DNA of 64,000 nucleotides from Eubacterium sp. AF36-5BH (GCF_003460505.1 NZ_QTVG01000004.1:1-64000), one strand, 5' to 3'; positions 35,168 through 43,559 are shown, counted from the first letter of the stretch. Notes: generated by a model not told the origin, from the sequence alone. Numbers and translations: made by a program.

Positions 35168-35845
35168 ATGAAATTTATTATTGATGATGCAAACATAGCT
35201 AAGGTTAAGGAAATTTGGGATTTATATCCATGTGATGGTGTAACAACTAACCCATCAATTCTTGCAAAAAGCGGAAGAAATCCTTACGAAGTTTTATCAG
35301 AACTTAGAGAAATCGTTGGAAAAGATGGCGAGCTTCACGTACAGGTAGTATCAAAAGATGCTGAAGGAATGATTAAAGAAGCTGGCGTTATTAGAGAAAA
35401 ATTAGGAGAAAATACATTTGTAAAGATTCCTACAACTCCACAGGGCTTAAAGGCTATGAAGACTTTAGCACCACAGGGAGTAAATATTACAGCTACTGCT
35501 ATTTACACACCAATGCAGGCATTCTTAGCTGCAAAGGCTGGAGCTAAATACACAGCACCTTACATTAACAGAATAGATAACTTTGGATATAATGGCGTAC
35601 AGGTTGCTATGGATATCCAGGATATTTTTGAAAATAACAATCTTCCATGTGAAGTTCTTGCAGCAAGCTTTAAGAACTCACAGCAGGTACTTGAACTTAC
35701 AAAATACGGAATTGGTGCAGCAACAATTGGTTGCGAAGTTATTGAAAACCTTATTAAGAATAAGGCAATTGATGCAGCAATCGATGTATTCAATTCAGAT
35801 TTTGCTTCAATTACAGGCGAAGGGAAGACAATGGCTGATTGCTAA
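35168..35845 (+). CDS. fsa: Fructose-6-phosphate aldolase / transaldolase-like (FSA type)
   Basis: A 225-aa class I aldolase of the transaldolase/FSA family. The Schiff-base lysine is Lys86 in FVKIPTTPQG. Residue 132 in APYINRID is Tyr, as in E. coli FSA (Tyr131), and not the Phe of true transaldolases. This predicts aldol cleavage, not transfer. FSA cleaves fructose 6-phosphate or 1-deoxyfructose 6-phosphate to glyceraldehyde 3-phosphate plus dihydroxyacetone or hydroxyacetone. It follows the GRE and activase, so the 1-deoxy substrate is attractive. GGAGG precedes ATG 35168. Confidence 0.9.
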   Translation: MKFIIDDANIAKVKEIWDLYPCDGVTTNPSILAKSGRNPYEVLSELREIVGKDGELHVQVVSKDAEGMIKEAGVIREKLGENTFVKIPTTPQGLKAMKTLAPQGVNITATAIYTPMQAFLAAKAGAKYTAPYINRIDNFGYNGVQVAMDIQDIFENNNLPCEVLAASFKNSQQVLELTKYGIGAATIGCEVIENLIKNKAIDAAIDVFNSDFASITGEGKTMADC

Positions 35846-35866
35846 TTCACAATCTCTTTCTAATAG

Positions 35867-35901
35867 GCGGGTTTCACCTACGGGTGGCCCGCTGTTTTTT
35901 T
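35867..35901 (+). terminator. Terminator after fsa
   Basis: GCGGG (35867-35871) pairs with CCCGC (35888-35892) and an inner CACC pairs with GGTG. Eight T follow directly. Confidence 0.92.
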
Positions 35902-35987
35902 TATATAATAAGAAATTCCTTTAGAATTTCTTATTATATAAAAAACGTTCCACTAGGGAAGCACACTCGTGCGAAAGGAAAAATGTT
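35902..35987. repeat. Dispersed structured repeat, copy B
   Basis: A perfect 17-bp inverted repeat with a 5-nt loop (35902-35918 and 35924-35940), then the tail AAAAACGTTCCACTAGG through GCGAAAGGAAAAATGTT. It contains a small GCAC-ACTC-GTGC hairpin. It matches copy A at 9588-9672, also placed just after a terminator. Confidence 0.85.
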
Positions 35988-35996
35988 CCTTTCCAA

Positions 35997-36971
35997 TTAA
36001 AAATCCCAGTCACTATAATTATCATAGCTACTATATCCGCCTAAACTATTAGAAATAGATGAACCTACCATTGATGCAGCCATTGAAGCTACAATCGCAA
36101 CGGCAACAATAGTTAAAACAAAAGAAATTAATAAAGCATATCCTTTTTTGTCAGAGCTAATATCAGCTAAATCAATATAGCTAATTATAAACATTAAGGA
36201 TGCATATATCATTCCGACATATAAAACTAACATTCCCAAAAGCGGAATAATCATCATTAATATAACTGAAACCACAAGTACGATAATATTAATAAAAGCA
36301 TTAACACCTACTAATGAAACAGCATCGCTGAATTTCATCGAACCTTTAAAGAATGTACTTGTTGTTAAAACGAGTAAACCAGCCAATGCAAAATAGTAAG
36401 CTGCAAATATTAAAGCAAACATAAGTGAGACTGAAAAAGCAGAATTACTTATAAGCGAACCCAAAATAGGTATACGGTATAAAGCTGTTGCACTTGCACT
36501 AATAAGTATAAAAAACATAAGAAATGTTACGATTATATTTGTGCAAATCATTAAGATGCCGTAGGTAGAATCTTTCTTATCTGCGAATTCTTTTGCAATA
36601 CCTGTTGGTGATTTAAAGAAACTTGTGAATTTTGAAAAGATGAATTTAAACTTTTCAAAAACAGCATTTGCTTTACCAGCTTCGAAAGTTGCTTTAGTAT
36701 CTGAGGAGTTACTGTTTGCATTTTCATTAGTTGCTGACTGTGAATTGCTATTCTGATTTTTATCTTCATTGCTTGAAGAATTATTATTTTCAGAAGCAAT
36801 GGAGTTCTCTGCAATTACAGAATTAATGTCAGATTCTGGGTTGCAAGTGTTTGGGTTTGTAGTTTCATTATTAGAGTTTTGTGCATTTGGATTAGTTGTT
36901 ACATTATCCTGGCAGTTGCACACTTCGCCGTCTTCTAGCGGTTTACCGCAGTGGATACAAAATTTTGCCAT
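35997..36971 (-). CDS. Zinc-ribbon plus Yip1-like multi-pass membrane protein
   Basis: A 324-aa protein. An N-terminal zinc ribbon (FCIHCGKPLEDGEVCNCQ) is followed by an Asn/Ser/Glu-rich linker (about 25-95) and a C-terminal domain of five hydrophobic helices resembling the Yip1 fold. The minus-strand start is supported by AGGAGGGGG just upstream. Such zinc-ribbon membrane proteins are common in Clostridia but lack a defined function. It is a single gene transcribed convergently with the GRE operon and divergently from the agr locus. Confidence 0.8.
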   Translation of the reverse strand: MAKFCIHCGKPLEDGEVCNCQDNVTTNPNAQNSNNETTNPNTCNPESDINSVIAENSIASENNNSSSNEDKNQNSNSQSATNENANSNSSDTKATFEAGKANAVFEKFKFIFSKFTSFFKSPTGIAKEFADKKDSTYGILMICTNIIVTFLMFFILISASATALYRIPILGSLISNSAFSVSLMFALIFAAYYFALAGLLVLTTSTFFKGSMKFSDAVSLVGVNAFINIIVLVVSVILMMIIPLLGMLVLYVGMIYASLMFIISYIDLADISSDKKGYALLISFVLTIVAVAIVASMAASMVGSSISNSLGGYSSYDNYSDWDF

Positions 36972-37281
36972 TGTTATCCCCCTCCTAAATTATTATTAAA
37001 ATATATTTAAACAGATTATTATATGAAAAGAATTATAAGAATCTGATTAAACGTTACATAAACTTAGATAATTGTACAAAAAAAAGGAGTAATATGTCAA
37101 ATTATGCAAAAAGCTCATAGGATAAATACAAAAAAATAGTGTAGATAGTCAATAAACATTTTAAAATATTAGAAAAATAAGGTCGAAAAGATTCATAAAT
37201 AATGATAAAATGAAGATAATATGAAAAATTGTACAGACAAAAGGATAAATGTAAAAAAGTGTTCAGGAGAAAGGAATCTGT
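36972..37281. other. Divergent region upstream of the agr regulator
   Basis: A 310-bp AT-rich gap. It contains TTGTACA-like repeats (near 37073 and 37228) and a very short reading frame at 37094. No clear LytTR site was found here, unlike the two promoters downstream of agrC. Confidence 0.4.
37094..37120 (+). CDS. Possible 8-codon leader peptide
   Basis: AAAAGGAG lies 4-5 nt before ATG 37094, which is followed by codons for MSNYAKSS and a stop. The ribosome-binding site is good but the peptide is tiny, so this may be chance. If translated it could act as a leader upstream of the regulator gene. Confidence 0.25.
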   Translation: MSNYAKSS

Positions 37282-38004
37282 ATGCATATAGTAGTGTGTG
37301 ATGACGATAAAGGTTGTTGTACAAAAATAGAAAAATGGGTGAAGGAATATAAAACTATAGAAAGTGTCGATATAACAGTGGACGTTTTTTATAGTGCAGA
37401 GACTTTAATTGAAAAAATGAAAACAGGATATTTTTTCGACATGATATTTCTAGATATAGAATTACCGAAAAAAACAGGAATTGATTTAGGAAAAATTATT
37501 GTAGAAAAATATGATGAACGCTTAGTAAGTATAGTATTTATTTCAGGTAAAAATATTTATTGCGAAAAGCTATTTGATTTGGAACCGCAGAATTTTCACT
37601 TGAAACCTATAGAAAAAGAAATGGTTTTCAATGATTTGAAAAAATATGTGGATAGAAATAGAAACAATAGAGCAATTTTAAAGTACAATGAAAACGGTGT
37701 GAAGAAGGGTATATACATTGGAGATATAATTTATATTGAGGCTTGTGAGAAAAATCTGGATGTATATACTAATGATGGAAAGATGACACAAATTCGAGGA
37801 AGCATCAAGAACATAGAAGATGAATTTGGCAAGTATTACATAGTTAAGTGTCATAAATCCTATGCAGTAAATGCAAAGTATATAGAACGTTATGTTAATA
37901 AAAATCTTATATTGAGTAATGGAAAAACTATAGCTGTTGGCAGAAAATATGTACAAAAAATAAAAGAAATATGGTCTAAGTACGAGGAGGATTCGTTTAG
38001 ATAA
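37282..38004 (+). CDS. agrA: LytTR response regulator, AgrA-like
   Basis: A 240-aa response regulator. The receiver domain has the acidic pair in VVCDDDKG and the phospho-acceptor Asp in DMIFLDIELP. Residues about 135-235 form a LytTR DNA-binding domain (IIYIEACEKNLDVYT, YYIVKCHKSYAVNAKYI). AgrA-type proteins bind 9-bp direct repeats with a 12-13 bp spacer, and exactly such sites occur at 39367 and 41860. The stop overlaps the agrC start by one base. Confidence 0.92.
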   Translation: MHIVVCDDDKGCCTKIEKWVKEYKTIESVDITVDVFYSAETLIEKMKTGYFFDMIFLDIELPKKTGIDLGKIIVEKYDERLVSIVFISGKNIYCEKLFDLEPQNFHLKPIEKEMVFNDLKKYVDRNRNNRAILKYNENGVKKGIYIGDIIYIEACEKNLDVYTNDGKMTQIRGSIKNIEDEFGKYYIVKCHKSYAVNAKYIERYVNKNLILSNGKTIAVGRKYVQKIKEIWSKYEEDSFR

Positions 38005-39260
38005 TGGAAACTATAATTTTTTTAGCAACAGGAATTTTGCAGGTATATGAAATAGATATATTATGTAAAGGTTTTTTCAAAGAACAGAGAACTAACAGGC
38101 TACAATCTTATGTGGCATATTTTATAACATATTGTCTCATATCTTTTCCATATTTACTATTTAATATTCCGGTATTAAATACAGTATGCTCTTTTTTAGG
38201 AATTATCGTAACGGCTATTACATATAAAGGAACAGTTAAGAAACAAATAGCATCTGTATTTCTATTTATGGCGACAATGAGTTTGTCTGAAGGTATAGTG
38301 TCAGTTGGCGTAGGCGTTTTTACACCGGAATTGTTCCAGCAGAACGAGTATTATTCATTAACAGGAACAGTGTGTCTTCCAATCGTTCAGCTTGTTGTAG
38401 TATTGTTGTTGAGAAACTTTAGCAACATACGTGACGGAGAACACATTTCAGCAGTATATTGGATAATATCAATATTCCTACCAATATCATCAATAGTAAT
38501 GTTTTATCTATTTTGTAGAAATATAACACACAATGATGTTGCAATTATAACTTGTGTAATTATTTTGATTGTTATAAATGTTTTCGTTTTCTACTTATAT
38601 GATGAGGTGGCGAAAAATTACAAGTTAGAAAGTAAAAGTAGAGAGCTGGAGTTACAAACAAAATATCAGGAACAACAGTTGAAAACAATGAATGATTCTG
38701 TTGAAAAAATCAGAGCATTAAAACATGAATTCAAGAAACATTTTTCCATGCTGGAAACTTTAAGTGAAAGTAAAAATTATGAGGAACTTAACAAGTATTT
38801 GCAGGAAATTAATGCAGGCTTTAATCAGGCAAACAAATATATAGAGTCCGGAAATATAGTAATTGACAGCATACTAAATTACAAACTTCAGGAAATGTAT
38901 GAAAAGGACATAAAAGTAGACACAGAAATTGTACTGCTGGAAAAACTGGACATATCATTTTATGATTTCAATATTATTCTGGGAAATCTCCTTGATAACA
39001 GCATTGAGGCAGCAGAACAAACAGAAGAAAAGTACATAAAAATTTATATAACCTATAGAAAACACAAATTAAACATTGAGATACATAATACCACAAACAA
39101 TAAAGTGGATATGAACAACGTAAAGACAACAAAAAAAGATACAGTAAATCATGGGTATGGAATCAAAAACATAAAAGAAATTTTGAATAAATACGAAAGT
39201 GTATATGATGCAGAGCAGGACGGAAATATGTTCAAAACAAAAATGTGCATTTTCATGTAA
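38004..39260 (+). CDS. agrC: AgrC-like GHKL sensor histidine kinase
   Basis: A 418-aa sensor kinase of the AgrC (HPK10) type. Residues 1-205 contain about six membrane helices, the expected sensor for a cyclic peptide. A coiled segment is followed by the phospho-acceptor region LKHEFKKHFSML and a GHKL ATPase with N-box GNLLDNSIEAAEQ and G-box HGYGIKNIKEIL. It would phosphorylate the LytTR regulator encoded just upstream on sensing the AgrD-derived peptide. Confidence 0.92.
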   Translation: METIIFLATGILQVYEIDILCKGFFKEQRTNRLQSYVAYFITYCLISFPYLLFNIPVLNTVCSFLGIIVTAITYKGTVKKQIASVFLFMATMSLSEGIVSVGVGVFTPELFQQNEYYSLTGTVCLPIVQLVVVLLLRNFSNIRDGEHISAVYWIISIFLPISSIVMFYLFCRNITHNDVAIITCVIILIVINVFVFYLYDEVAKNYKLESKSRELELQTKYQEQQLKTMNDSVEKIRALKHEFKKHFSMLETLSESKNYEELNKYLQEINAGFNQANKYIESGNIVIDSILNYKLQEMYEKDIKVDTEIVLLEKLDISFYDFNIILGNLLDNSIEAAEQTEEKYIKIYITYRKHKLNIEIHNTTNNKVDMNNVKTTKKDTVNHGYGIKNIKEILNKYESVYDAEQDGNMFKTKMCIFM

Positions 39261-39288
39261 AAAGATAACCTTAAAAGTTTTTATTTTG

Positions 39289-39334
39289 AAAAGCTACTTA
39301 AATTTTATTGTTAGGAAATTTAAGCAGCTTTTTT
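39289..39334 (+). terminator. Terminator of agrAC
   Basis: A 17-bp stem with one mismatch (39289-39305 with 39316-39332) is followed by T. A near-copy of this stem lies at 41726-41770. Confidence 0.85.
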
Positions 39335-39357
39335 GGGTTACAAAACAATAAAATGCA

Positions 39358-39434
39358 GAAAAAAGTGTCGTTCATTCCAAAAAAACTACCGTTTATCGCA
39401 AAAGTGAATTTTTAGAGTAAAAGTGTGCTAGAAT
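39358..39434 (+). promoter_or_regulatory. LytTR/AgrA-type promoter P1
   Basis: Direct repeats GTCGTTCAT (39367-39375) and ACCGTTTAT (39388-39396) are separated by 12 bp, so their starts are 21 bp apart. The second is a full match to the published LytTR consensus. A -10 TAGAAT (39429-39434) preceded by TGTGC lies downstream with no good -35, as expected of an activator-dependent promoter. Bases 39358-39408 are identical to 41851-41901. Confidence 0.85.
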
Positions 39435-39472
39435 AAAAGTGTGTTTATTATAAGTTTTTAAGGAGGTATGAA

Positions 39473-40693
39473 ATGAGAAAAAAACTAAAGAAAATTACAA
39501 AGATACTTGGTGCATTGGGAATGAGTTTGGCTGTATTAGTCACAAGTAGCGTAGCAGGGTATGCATCAGAGCAACAATTAACAGAAGAAAAAATAGCTAG
39601 AATAAAGGAAATGGCTAAAGAGAATGATTATTTAAGAGATGTTGATGACTTTGAAAGTGAAGAAGCATATAAAAAATACTTAGAGTTTCAAGGTATATCA
39701 TGTAAAGACTCAAATAATGCAATTGCAACATATTCATCAGTAAAAAAAGTTGAAGCAAAACTTGGAATTAAATTGAAAGGATTAAAGCCAGATGCCAACA
39801 AACCTGAGATTGAGCAAGCAATGTCTCTTCCTATACAAACTTTTTATATGGGATCTTCATATGTGTATATTGTGCAGAAATCAGGCTCTACAGTATATTT
39901 ATCTAGAATGGAATATTCTACGGACAAAAAAGAGGCAACATTTAAAGACAAAATGATTTTAAAAAAATTTGGTCATTGCCAAACTTTGCAATATTTTGAA
40001 TGGAAAAATAAACCCTATTTTTTGATGACATGTAAAGATGATGGTGGTGCACATACAAATGAGGATGGTAGAGCTTACTATTGGGCGACAGAGCTTGCAA
40101 GAGTACAATACGAACCTAAAAAAACATATGATTATATGCATTTTAAACGTCTATGTCAACTATCGAAAGCAAATACAGAAGGAACAGCTATAGGCACAGC
40201 AAAAAGATGTGACGGAGCTTTATCAAGTGATAAAAAAACATTATTAGTTTGGTGTAAAACTACTCAAAATAAAATGCAATTCGCAAGATATAATTTAAAT
40301 GACGTAAATAAAGCGTTAGATAATAGTGATAAGATGTATGTATCTTGTGGCTCGTTGAAAGAAAAGTGTTTGGCATCGTATACGCCATCTGCGAATGAAG
40401 TATTTGGAAATGTAGAGTCATCTTCGATGCAAGGATTGGAATTAAATGATGCGAACAATACATATATTGCAAATGGAGCAAATAGCAAAAATAAATATAT
40501 TATAAAACTTGGTAAAACAGCTAAATTTTCAAGTGCGATTGGAATATCAAATAGCAATTTGGTCGCAAAGACAAATACAGAAATAGAAGGACTCCAATTA
40601 AAAGGGGACAATGTATATTTTGGAATTTGTAATCATAATGAAAAAGGGCAGGGGATACAATATATTTATTATGTAAGTAAAAATGTATTTTAA
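39473..40693 (+). CDS. Secreted protein of unknown function in the agr locus
   Basis: A 406-aa protein with a signal peptide (about 1-31, ending GYASE). A helical N-terminal segment (KIARIKEMAKENDYLRDVDDF) leads into a domain of about 280 residues with alternating strand-like segments (YVYIVQKSGSTVYLSRMEYS, GDNVYFGICNHNEKGQG), suggestive of a beta-propeller. I do not recognise a named family. AAGGAGG precedes ATG 39473. Promoter P1 places it under the agr regulator. Bacteriocin-like or surface roles are possible but not supported by any motif. Confidence 0.75.
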   Translation: MRKKLKKITKILGALGMSLAVLVTSSVAGYASEQQLTEEKIARIKEMAKENDYLRDVDDFESEEAYKKYLEFQGISCKDSNNAIATYSSVKKVEAKLGIKLKGLKPDANKPEIEQAMSLPIQTFYMGSSYVYIVQKSGSTVYLSRMEYSTDKKEATFKDKMILKKFGHCQTLQYFEWKNKPYFLMTCKDDGGAHTNEDGRAYYWATELARVQYEPKKTYDYMHFKRLCQLSKANTEGTAIGTAKRCDGALSSDKKTLLVWCKTTQNKMQFARYNLNDVNKALDNSDKMYVSCGSLKEKCLASYTPSANEVFGNVESSSMQGLELNDANNTYIANGANSKNKYIIKLGKTAKFSSAIGISNSNLVAKTNTEIEGLQLKGDNVYFGICNHNEKGQGIQYIYYVSKNVF

Positions 40694-40742
40694 AATGTAA
40701 AAATAGTATAAGAAGTTATGGTTAAAGTGAAAGGAGTATATT

Positions 40743-41720
40743 ATGAAGAATTTAAATAAATTAGTTATATTTGCTATGACAATAATGTTAATGGTAACGT
40801 CTAGTTTAAATGTTAACGCGGAAAGTGTTAGTTTAAAAGATAAAAATTTTGAATATTCTATAGATAAGAATACAGAGGGCACTAAAGGAATATTTATAAC
40901 AAAATATATTGGAAGCGATAAAAAAGTTACGATTCCAGATGCAATTGATGGAAAGAAAGTTATTGAAATTGGAGAACGTGCTTTTTCCAATAATAAGAAT
41001 ATAGAAGAGATATCAATGCCTAATGGAGTTGTACGAATTTGTGAGATGGCTTTTAGTGACTGCACAAATTTAAAAAGTGTAAACTTAAGTAAAAGTCTAA
41101 AATATATTGATGATAGTGCATTTGCTGATACTGCAATGAAAAAAATCAAGTTTCCTAAAAAATTGATTACCATAGGAGTGGGAGCGTTCCAAAATACGAA
41201 ACTTGAAACTATAAAATTGCCGGAAAATTTAAAATACATTAATTCATTTGCATTTGAAGGAAACAGTGTTACCGGAAAGATAAAGGTTCCAGATTCTGTT
41301 TTGAAAGTGGGAAAGGACGCATTTGGTAGCAATTTTAATTATAAAAAAGTTGTAATGCCATCATATTTAAAGATAACATCTTTTAAAAAGAATTATGTGG
41401 CAATGGCAACTGTAACAAGCAAAAAGAAAACAAAAGATTACGAAGCTATATATATAAAGAAAATAAAAGCAAAAACTAAAAAAATTACTTTAAAAAAGAA
41501 GTCCAAGAAATTACAGACAATAGCTTATGTTAAAGGTTTGAAAAGTAGTATGACAGGGATATTAAAAAATAATATCTTAAAATATAGTTCATCAAATCCT
41601 AAGGTTGTAAAAGTAACTTCAAAAGGAATACTTAAACCAGTGAAAAAAGGAACTGCAAAAGTAAAAGTTACTTTACGAACAACAAAAGCAAGTTTTAAAG
41701 TAAAAGTAGTTGTAAAATAG
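40743..41720 (+). CDS. Secreted leucine-rich repeat (BspA-like) protein
   Basis: A 325-aa protein with a signal peptide (1-27, ending NVNAES). Residues about 45-215 contain BspA-type LRR_5 repeats (IEIGERAFSNNKNIEEISMP, MAFSDCTNLKSVNLSKSL, VGAFQNTKLETIKLPENL). The Lys-rich C-terminal domain ends in a BIG_2-like Ig fold (LKYSSSNPKVVKVTSKGILK). Such proteins are surface adhesins. It lies 49 nt after the 406-aa secreted protein gene and probably shares promoter P1. Confidence 0.88.
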   Translation: MKNLNKLVIFAMTIMLMVTSSLNVNAESVSLKDKNFEYSIDKNTEGTKGIFITKYIGSDKKVTIPDAIDGKKVIEIGERAFSNNKNIEEISMPNGVVRICEMAFSDCTNLKSVNLSKSLKYIDDSAFADTAMKKIKFPKKLITIGVGAFQNTKLETIKLPENLKYINSFAFEGNSVTGKIKVPDSVLKVGKDAFGSNFNYKKVVMPSYLKITSFKKNYVAMATVTSKKKTKDYEAIYIKKIKAKTKKITLKKKSKKLQTIAYVKGLKSSMTGILKNNILKYSSSNPKVVKVTSKGILKPVKKGTAKVKVTLRTTKASFKVKVVVK

Positions 41721-41725
41721 AAAAA

Positions 41726-41770
41726 GAGTTGCTTAAATTTTATTTTATCTAAAATTTAAGCAGCTTTTTC
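41726..41770 (+). terminator. Terminator of the secreted-protein genes
   Basis: Arms around 41726-41741 and 41751-41768 pair and are followed by TTTTTC. The sequence resembles the terminator at 39289-39334, so terminator plus promoter appear to have duplicated together. Confidence 0.85.
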
Positions 41771-41850
41771 TATATGATAGGAAGTCCTTTTATGCTACTT
41801 ATAAATCCACAAATTTCGAGAAAAAACAAGAAAAATTTCTTAAATTGCAA

Positions 41851-41927
41851 GAAAAAAGTGTCGTTCATTCCAAAAAAACTACCGTTTATCGCAAAAGTGA
41901 ACTTTTGGGGCAAAAATGTGCTATCGT
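41851..41927 (+). promoter_or_regulatory. LytTR/AgrA-type promoter P2 of agrDB
   Basis: Bases 41851-41901 are identical to promoter P1 (39358-39408), including both LytTR half-sites (41860-41868 and 41881-41889). The -10 TATCGT (41922-41927, TGTGC ahead of it) is at the same 71-bp offset as in P1. This predicts autoinduction of agrDB. Confidence 0.88.
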
Positions 41928-41960
41928 ATAAGGCATAAAAAGGAAAGGAGGAAAAACATT

Positions 41961-42113
41961 ATGAAAAAGGAAAAATTCATAAAAGGCTTTGCAAATGTTT
42001 TAGCTGCTGTAGCTGTTACAGTAACATCTGGTGTTGCAACAACAGGTTGTTTTACTTTTTTACATCAGCCGGAACTTCCAAAGGGAGCAGAAAAACTTAG
42101 AAAATTTAAATAG
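41961..42113 (+). CDS. agrD: Cyclic lactone autoinducer precursor, AgrD-like
   Basis: A 50-aa precursor. An amphipathic basic N-terminus (MKKEKFIKGFANVLAAVAV) is followed by the peptide core TTGCFTFL and the AgrD-type charged tail beginning HQPELPKG. Cys30 would form a thiolactone, probably with Leu34, giving a five-residue ring with an N-terminal tail. AAAGGAGG at 41944-41951 fixes ATG 41961. The longer frame from 41916 has no ribosome-binding site and starts inside the promoter. It precedes agrB, and the kinase and regulator genes lie upstream. Confidence 0.9.
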   Translation: MKKEKFIKGFANVLAAVAVTVTSGVATTGCFTFLHQPELPKGAEKLRKFK

Positions 42114-42188
42114 GAAAATTTAAATTGGTAAGATTTAAAAATTACCATGAAGTAACAAATGAAAAGAACTACAAAGGAAATAGATAAA

Positions 42189-42749
42189 ATGACAAACATG
42201 CTAACTAATTTTATTATTCAGCATAGCGATGCTAAAAGGGAAGACGCAGACATAATCGCATTCGGCGTAAAATATGGATTAATTACATTGGCAGAAATAT
42301 TGGGAATGGTTGTTATATCTTTTCTTATGAGAGAATTTATTCCGGGAGCGGTTATATTAATCGCTTTTATTTCTATTAGAGTTTATGCAGGTGGCTACCA
42401 TGCGAAAACTTTACTAAGATGTGTCGTAATGTCCACCATTTTGTTTACATTGATAATTCTTGGTTACAAAATGTTATACTTGCCGATAATTGTTAAGGGA
42501 CTAATTGCATTATTTTTGGGAGTATTAATATTGATATTTAGTCCGGTTGAAAATGATAATAGAAGATTATCTAAAAACGAGAAAAAAGTATTTAAAAACA
42601 GAGCGCTTCTTTTCTATAGCATAAGCTTGATAATTTTTATGTTAATCAAAAAATTATCCAACATATTAGTGTGGGCGTATTTGATGATTCTTGTAGTGTT
42701 AATTGGGGGCATTGTAAAAGAGAGAATGAAAATGACTAGCGAGCGCTAG
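42189..42749 (+). CDS. agrB: AgrB-family autoinducer-processing protease
   Basis: A 186-aa integral membrane cysteine protease that cleaves AgrD and forms the thiolactone. The catalytic motif is RVYAGGYHAKTLLRC with His71 and Cys78. Four or more membrane helices surround it. AAAGGA at 42173-42178 fits ATG 42189, giving the family-like start MTNMLTNFIIQ. The frame also opens at 42159 without a ribosome-binding site. It is co-transcribed with agrD from promoter P2. Confidence 0.93.
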   Translation: MTNMLTNFIIQHSDAKREDADIIAFGVKYGLITLAEILGMVVISFLMREFIPGAVILIAFISIRVYAGGYHAKTLLRCVVMSTILFTLIILGYKMLYLPIIVKGLIALFLGVLILIFSPVENDNRRLSKNEKKVFKNRALLFYSISLIIFMLIKKLSNILVWAYLMILVVLIGGIVKERMKMTSER

Positions 42750-42837
42750 GTTGAAAATGAAGAACAAAAGAAAGGAATCAACAGGCAGAGGATGGCGGCT
42801 TTGGCGCTTTGAATAAACACTGGCAGTTGATTTTGAG

Positions 42838-42886
42838 AAAAGCTTCAAAAAATCTAGGAAGATAGGTTTTTTGAGGCTTTTTTGAT
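42838..42886 (+). terminator. Terminator of agrDB
   Basis: Arms near 42838-42856 and 42863-42881 form a long stem of AAAAGC-TCAAAAAA pairing, followed by TTTTTT. Confidence 0.85.
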
Positions 42887-42988
42887 AAAATAAGAAAAAA
42901 GAAGAATAACAGAAAAATAGCAAATATAATCCGGATAGAGAGTGGGATAATATTTTTTAAATAACATTACACAGGAAAGGGGCATTTT

Positions 42989-43441
42989 ATGTCTAAGAAA
43001 AGAATGTTTATAGGTATAATAATTTTATGCCTAATGACAGTGGCAATATTTTGTATAAATGACTATAGACATCAGGAATGCTATCACGACATTGAAAAAA
43101 TAGTATCAGAATGTATAAAGGGAAATATAGATAGTAATGCTATAGACAGTGAGGCTGGTAAGAAATTATATGATTATGTACAAGATATGTATAAGGAATA
43201 TGATGGCTTAGACGTAAAAGAAGCTGAAGGTTTATGGGATGAAGCAGACTGGAATAAAAAGACAGTTTGGATTAATGAAACTTTTAGTGGAAAGTTAAAG
43301 AATTCCTCAAAATCAGAAAAGACTGAGAATGCAGAGAGTTTTAAGATATTTTTTATTATAAAAAACGGCAATGTGTATATCAAAAAAGCAGGTGTATCTG
43401 TTAGCGAGGAAGGTGAATATATTTCTGATTTGGATAAATAG
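42989..43441 (+). CDS. Small membrane-anchored protein of unknown function
   Basis: A 150-aa protein with one N-terminal hydrophobic segment (about 5-24, MFIGIIILCLMTVAIFCIN). An acidic, mostly helical extracellular region with Trp-rich EAEGLWDEADWNKKTVW follows, ending in strand-like FKIFFIIKNGNVYIKKAGV. I do not recognise the family. GGAAAGGGG lies ahead of ATG 42989 and GATAATATT near 42946 may be its -10. It stands between the agr locus and the metS T-box. Confidence 0.7.
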   Translation: MSKKRMFIGIIILCLMTVAIFCINDYRHQECYHDIEKIVSECIKGNIDSNAIDSEAGKKLYDYVQDMYKEYDGLDVKEAEGLWDEADWNKKTVWINETFSGKLKNSSKSEKTENAESFKIFFIIKNGNVYIKKAGVSVSEEGEYISDLDK

Positions 43442-43559
43442 GTTCGTTTAATACAAACATGAAGATATAATAAAATTTATACAGGAAAGATTGGTATAAA
43501 TTCAGCTAAAATTCCACGATTTTACTAAATACATAATTGACAAACTACCTATAAAATAA

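Noticed and set aside
35168..35845. FSA-type gene considered as pentose-phosphate transaldolase
   Set aside because: The key residue is Tyr132 in APYINRID, as in FSA, and not the Phe seen in transaldolases. Activity still needs testing.
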